Source of the DNA: Chitinophagaceae bacterium
GTDB taxonomy: Bacteria > Bacteroidota > Bacteroidia > Chitinophagales > Chitinophagaceae
Reading direction: 5' to 3'
NCBI GenBank assembly: GCA_947454155.1
Contig: CANGIT010000008.1
Location: 1 to 64,000, forward strand
Length of the DNA: 64,000 nt
Positions 62,668-64,000 of this stretch are shown here, one piece after another. Below the pieces are notes generated by a model. The model was not told the DNA's origin. It ran no database searches and saw only the letters and a program-made list of their open reading frames with translations. Made by a program: the position numbers and the translations under genes. Position 1 is the first letter of the stretch. Each line of letters opens with the position of its first letter.

Positions 62668-63567
62668 ATGCCCCAATCATCCACACCAATAGCATCTTTT
62701 CTCGATTATCTGAAATTTCAGAAGCGATATTCCCGTCATACCCTTATTTCTTATGAAAATGATTTGAAAGGATTTTACGATTTCATATCAGTTCAGTATG
62801 AAGAGACTTCCATCACCAATGTAAAGTCCACTTATGTCAGAAGCTGGCTGGCCGAATTAAAGTCAAAAGACCATAACGCCAAGACCATCAACCGGAAAAT
62901 TTCTACGCTAAAAACATTCTTCAAATACCTGCTGAAGCAGGGATTGGTTACAACAAGCCCGATGGCCACCATCGTTTCACCCAAGCAAAGTAAAAGGTTG
63001 CCACAGTTTGTCGATAAAAGAGATATGGATACGCTTTTCGCCCATATGGAATATGCTCCCGGCTGGAAGGGTAGGACAGAAAAGCTGGTGATGTTGATTT
63101 TGTACAATACAGGAATACGTCAGGCCGAATTGTTAGGGTTGAAAGAAAGTAACATCGATACCGGCCGATCTCAGCTCAAAGTGTTAGGGAAAGGGGGAAA
63201 AGAACGAATAATTCCTATCAGTAATGACCTTAATCAAGCTATAGCCGATTATATCAAAGATAAACACGGTAGCTTGATAAGTCCCAACAAAGAGGTTTTG
63301 CTGGTAAGAGAAAATGGACAGAAACTTTATCCCAAATGGGTTTACAATACAGTCAATACTTATTTAACGCTGGTCACTACGCTGGATAAGAAAAGTCCCC
63401 ATATTTTACGCCATACTTTTGCCACACACCTCACCAATAATGGCGCCGAACTCAATGCGGTAAAAGAGTTGCTGGGACACAGCAGCCTAGCCGCCACGCA
63501 GATTTACACCCACAACACAATAGAAAAGCTAAAAGACATTTACAAAAAGGCACATCCCAAGGCCTGA
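62668..63567 (+). CDS. Tyrosine recombinase XerC/XerD type
   Basis: 299 residues. The N-terminal SAM-like DNA-binding domain has FLDYLKFQKRYSRHTLISYENDL. The catalytic residues are Arg151 (NTGIRQAEL), Lys175 (LGKGGKER), His245 and Arg248 (HILRHTFATHL), His271 (LLGHSSLAATQ) and Tyr280 (IYTH), all intact. It resolves chromosome dimers at dif, probably in concert with FtsK. It starts right after the U-tract of the rpsU terminator, so its expression must come from read-through or an unseen promoter. Located upstream of hpf, as is common in Bacteroidota. Confidence 0.92.
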   Translation: MPQSSTPIASFLDYLKFQKRYSRHTLISYENDLKGFYDFISVQYEETSITNVKSTYVRSWLAELKSKDHNAKTINRKISTLKTFFKYLLKQGLVTTSPMATIVSPKQSKRLPQFVDKRDMDTLFAHMEYAPGWKGRTEKLVMLILYNTGIRQAELLGLKESNIDTGRSQLKVLGKGGKERIIPISNDLNQAIADYIKDKHGSLISPNKEVLLVRENGQKLYPKWVYNTVNTYLTLVTTLDKKSPHILRHTFATHLTNNGAELNAVKELLGHSSLAATQIYTHNTIEKLKDIYKKAHPKA

Positions 63568-63713
63568 TGCTTGAAATAAATTTTTGCCAATTTGCATAAT
63601 TATTTTTTTGCCGCGACGTTTATAATCGTAACTTAATGGGGAAATAAGAATTCTGAGGTCCTAACCTATGAAATCGAGTACCTGACATTCCTAAAAATCA
63701 AAAAAATTATTTT

Positions 63714-64000
63714 ATGAACGTAAACATTCAAACAGTGCATTTCGACGCAGATGGTAAATTAAAATCTCACATCGAAAAAAAAATAGGTAAACTAGGTCAG
63801 TTTCACGACCGTATTACGAATGTGGAGGTTTATTTGAAATTGGACAATATTGTACACAACATAAAAGATAAGATAGTAGAAATTAAAGTGGCGATTCCCA
63901 GGCACGAATTCTTTGTAAAGCGCTCCTGCAAATCATTTGAAGAGAGTTTCGACGATGCGATGAGTGCATTGGTGATGCAAATCAAAAGAAAGAAAGAAAG
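63714..64000 (+). CDS. Ribosome hibernation promoting factor (HPF/RaiA), truncated by the window end
   Basis: 95 codons are visible; the gene continues past the window. MNVNIQTVHFDADGKLKSHI, KLGQFHDRITNVEVYLKLDN and EIKVAIPRHEFFVKRSCKSFEESFDDAM match the short HPF/YfiA family, with the basic RNA-binding segment at the end. It binds the 30S decoding site and stops translation in stationary phase. It begins 146 nt after xerC. Confidence 0.9.
   Translation, partial: MNVNIQTVHFDADGKLKSHIEKKIGKLGQFHDRITNVEVYLKLDNIVHNIKDKIVEIKVAIPRHEFFVKRSCKSFEESFDDAMSALVMQIKRKKE

Overview
The window looks like chromosomal DNA from a member of the Bacteroidota, most likely close to the Chitinophagaceae. Four things point there. 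Type IX secretion signatures are present: a type A C-terminal sorting domain, a gliding-type (type B) domain and a PorV2/PorU2 pair. Promoters fit the Bacteroidota pattern TTTG-N19-TAnnTTTG. Shine-Dalgarno sequences are nearly absent, with rpsU a striking exception. Protein types include M1 peptidases, a SusC-like TonB receptor, PafA phosphatase and a sphingolipid/sulfonolipid-type alpha-oxoamine synthase. Nothing indicates a phage, plasmid or intact insertion sequence. The family and pathway names rest on motifs read by eye; no database search was run.

Layout. 0-4 kb: secreted M1 peptidase, SGNH hydrolase, thioredoxin-like protein. 4-12.2 kb: a kynurenine (tryptophan) degradation cluster. 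The minus strand carries the aminomuconic semialdehyde dehydrogenase, a RidA-type deaminase fused to a four-helix-bundle protein, kynU, kmo and pyrF; the plus strand carries haaO and the ACMS decarboxylase. Tryptophan 2,3-dioxygenase, the entry enzyme, sits 20 kb away at 32.8 kb. Together these give a route from tryptophan to 2-aminomuconate and 4-oxalocrotonate; no nadC (the NAD branch) is visible here. 12.3-20.6 kb: mrp, shikimate kinase, ftsK, pth, a fumarylacetoacetase-family enzyme and small proteins. 20.6-20.9 kb: a block of ~105-bp tandem repeats with a shared palindrome. 21-25.9 kb: M1 peptidase, HupE-like protein, a DUF6702-like protein and a CorC/CNNM-like protein. 26-31.4 kb: an ArnT/PMT-like glycosyltransferase translationally coupled to a PAP2 phosphatase, a family 2 glycosyltransferase, a methyltransferase and a phosphoglucosamine-mutase-like enzyme. 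31.5-43.5 kb: cysteine desulfurase, tryptophan dioxygenase, a gliding-type surface protein, mutS, lolA-like, an XRE regulator, ubiX, an amino acid permease and an SPT/CFAT-like synthase. 43.6-57.9 kb: pafA, tRNA-Gln, a TonB receptor, tyrS, porV2-porU2, hscA. 57.9-64 kb: a YfhO-like membrane protein, a methyltransferase and a CsbB/GtrB-like glycosyltransferase, followed by ribE, rpsU, xerC and a truncated hpf/raiA.

The most interesting points are: the in-frame fusion of an AT-rich four-helix-bundle gene to the RidA deaminase through translated intergenic-type repeat DNA; imperfect inverted repeats in several spacers of the kynurenine cluster; a candidate three-part surface glycosylation module (YfhO-like, methyltransferase, GT2 with two membrane helices); a PorU2/PorV2 second sortase pair; and the rpsU leader, which has a consensus promoter, a perfect Shine-Dalgarno and a terminator whose U-tract ends exactly at the xerC start codon.
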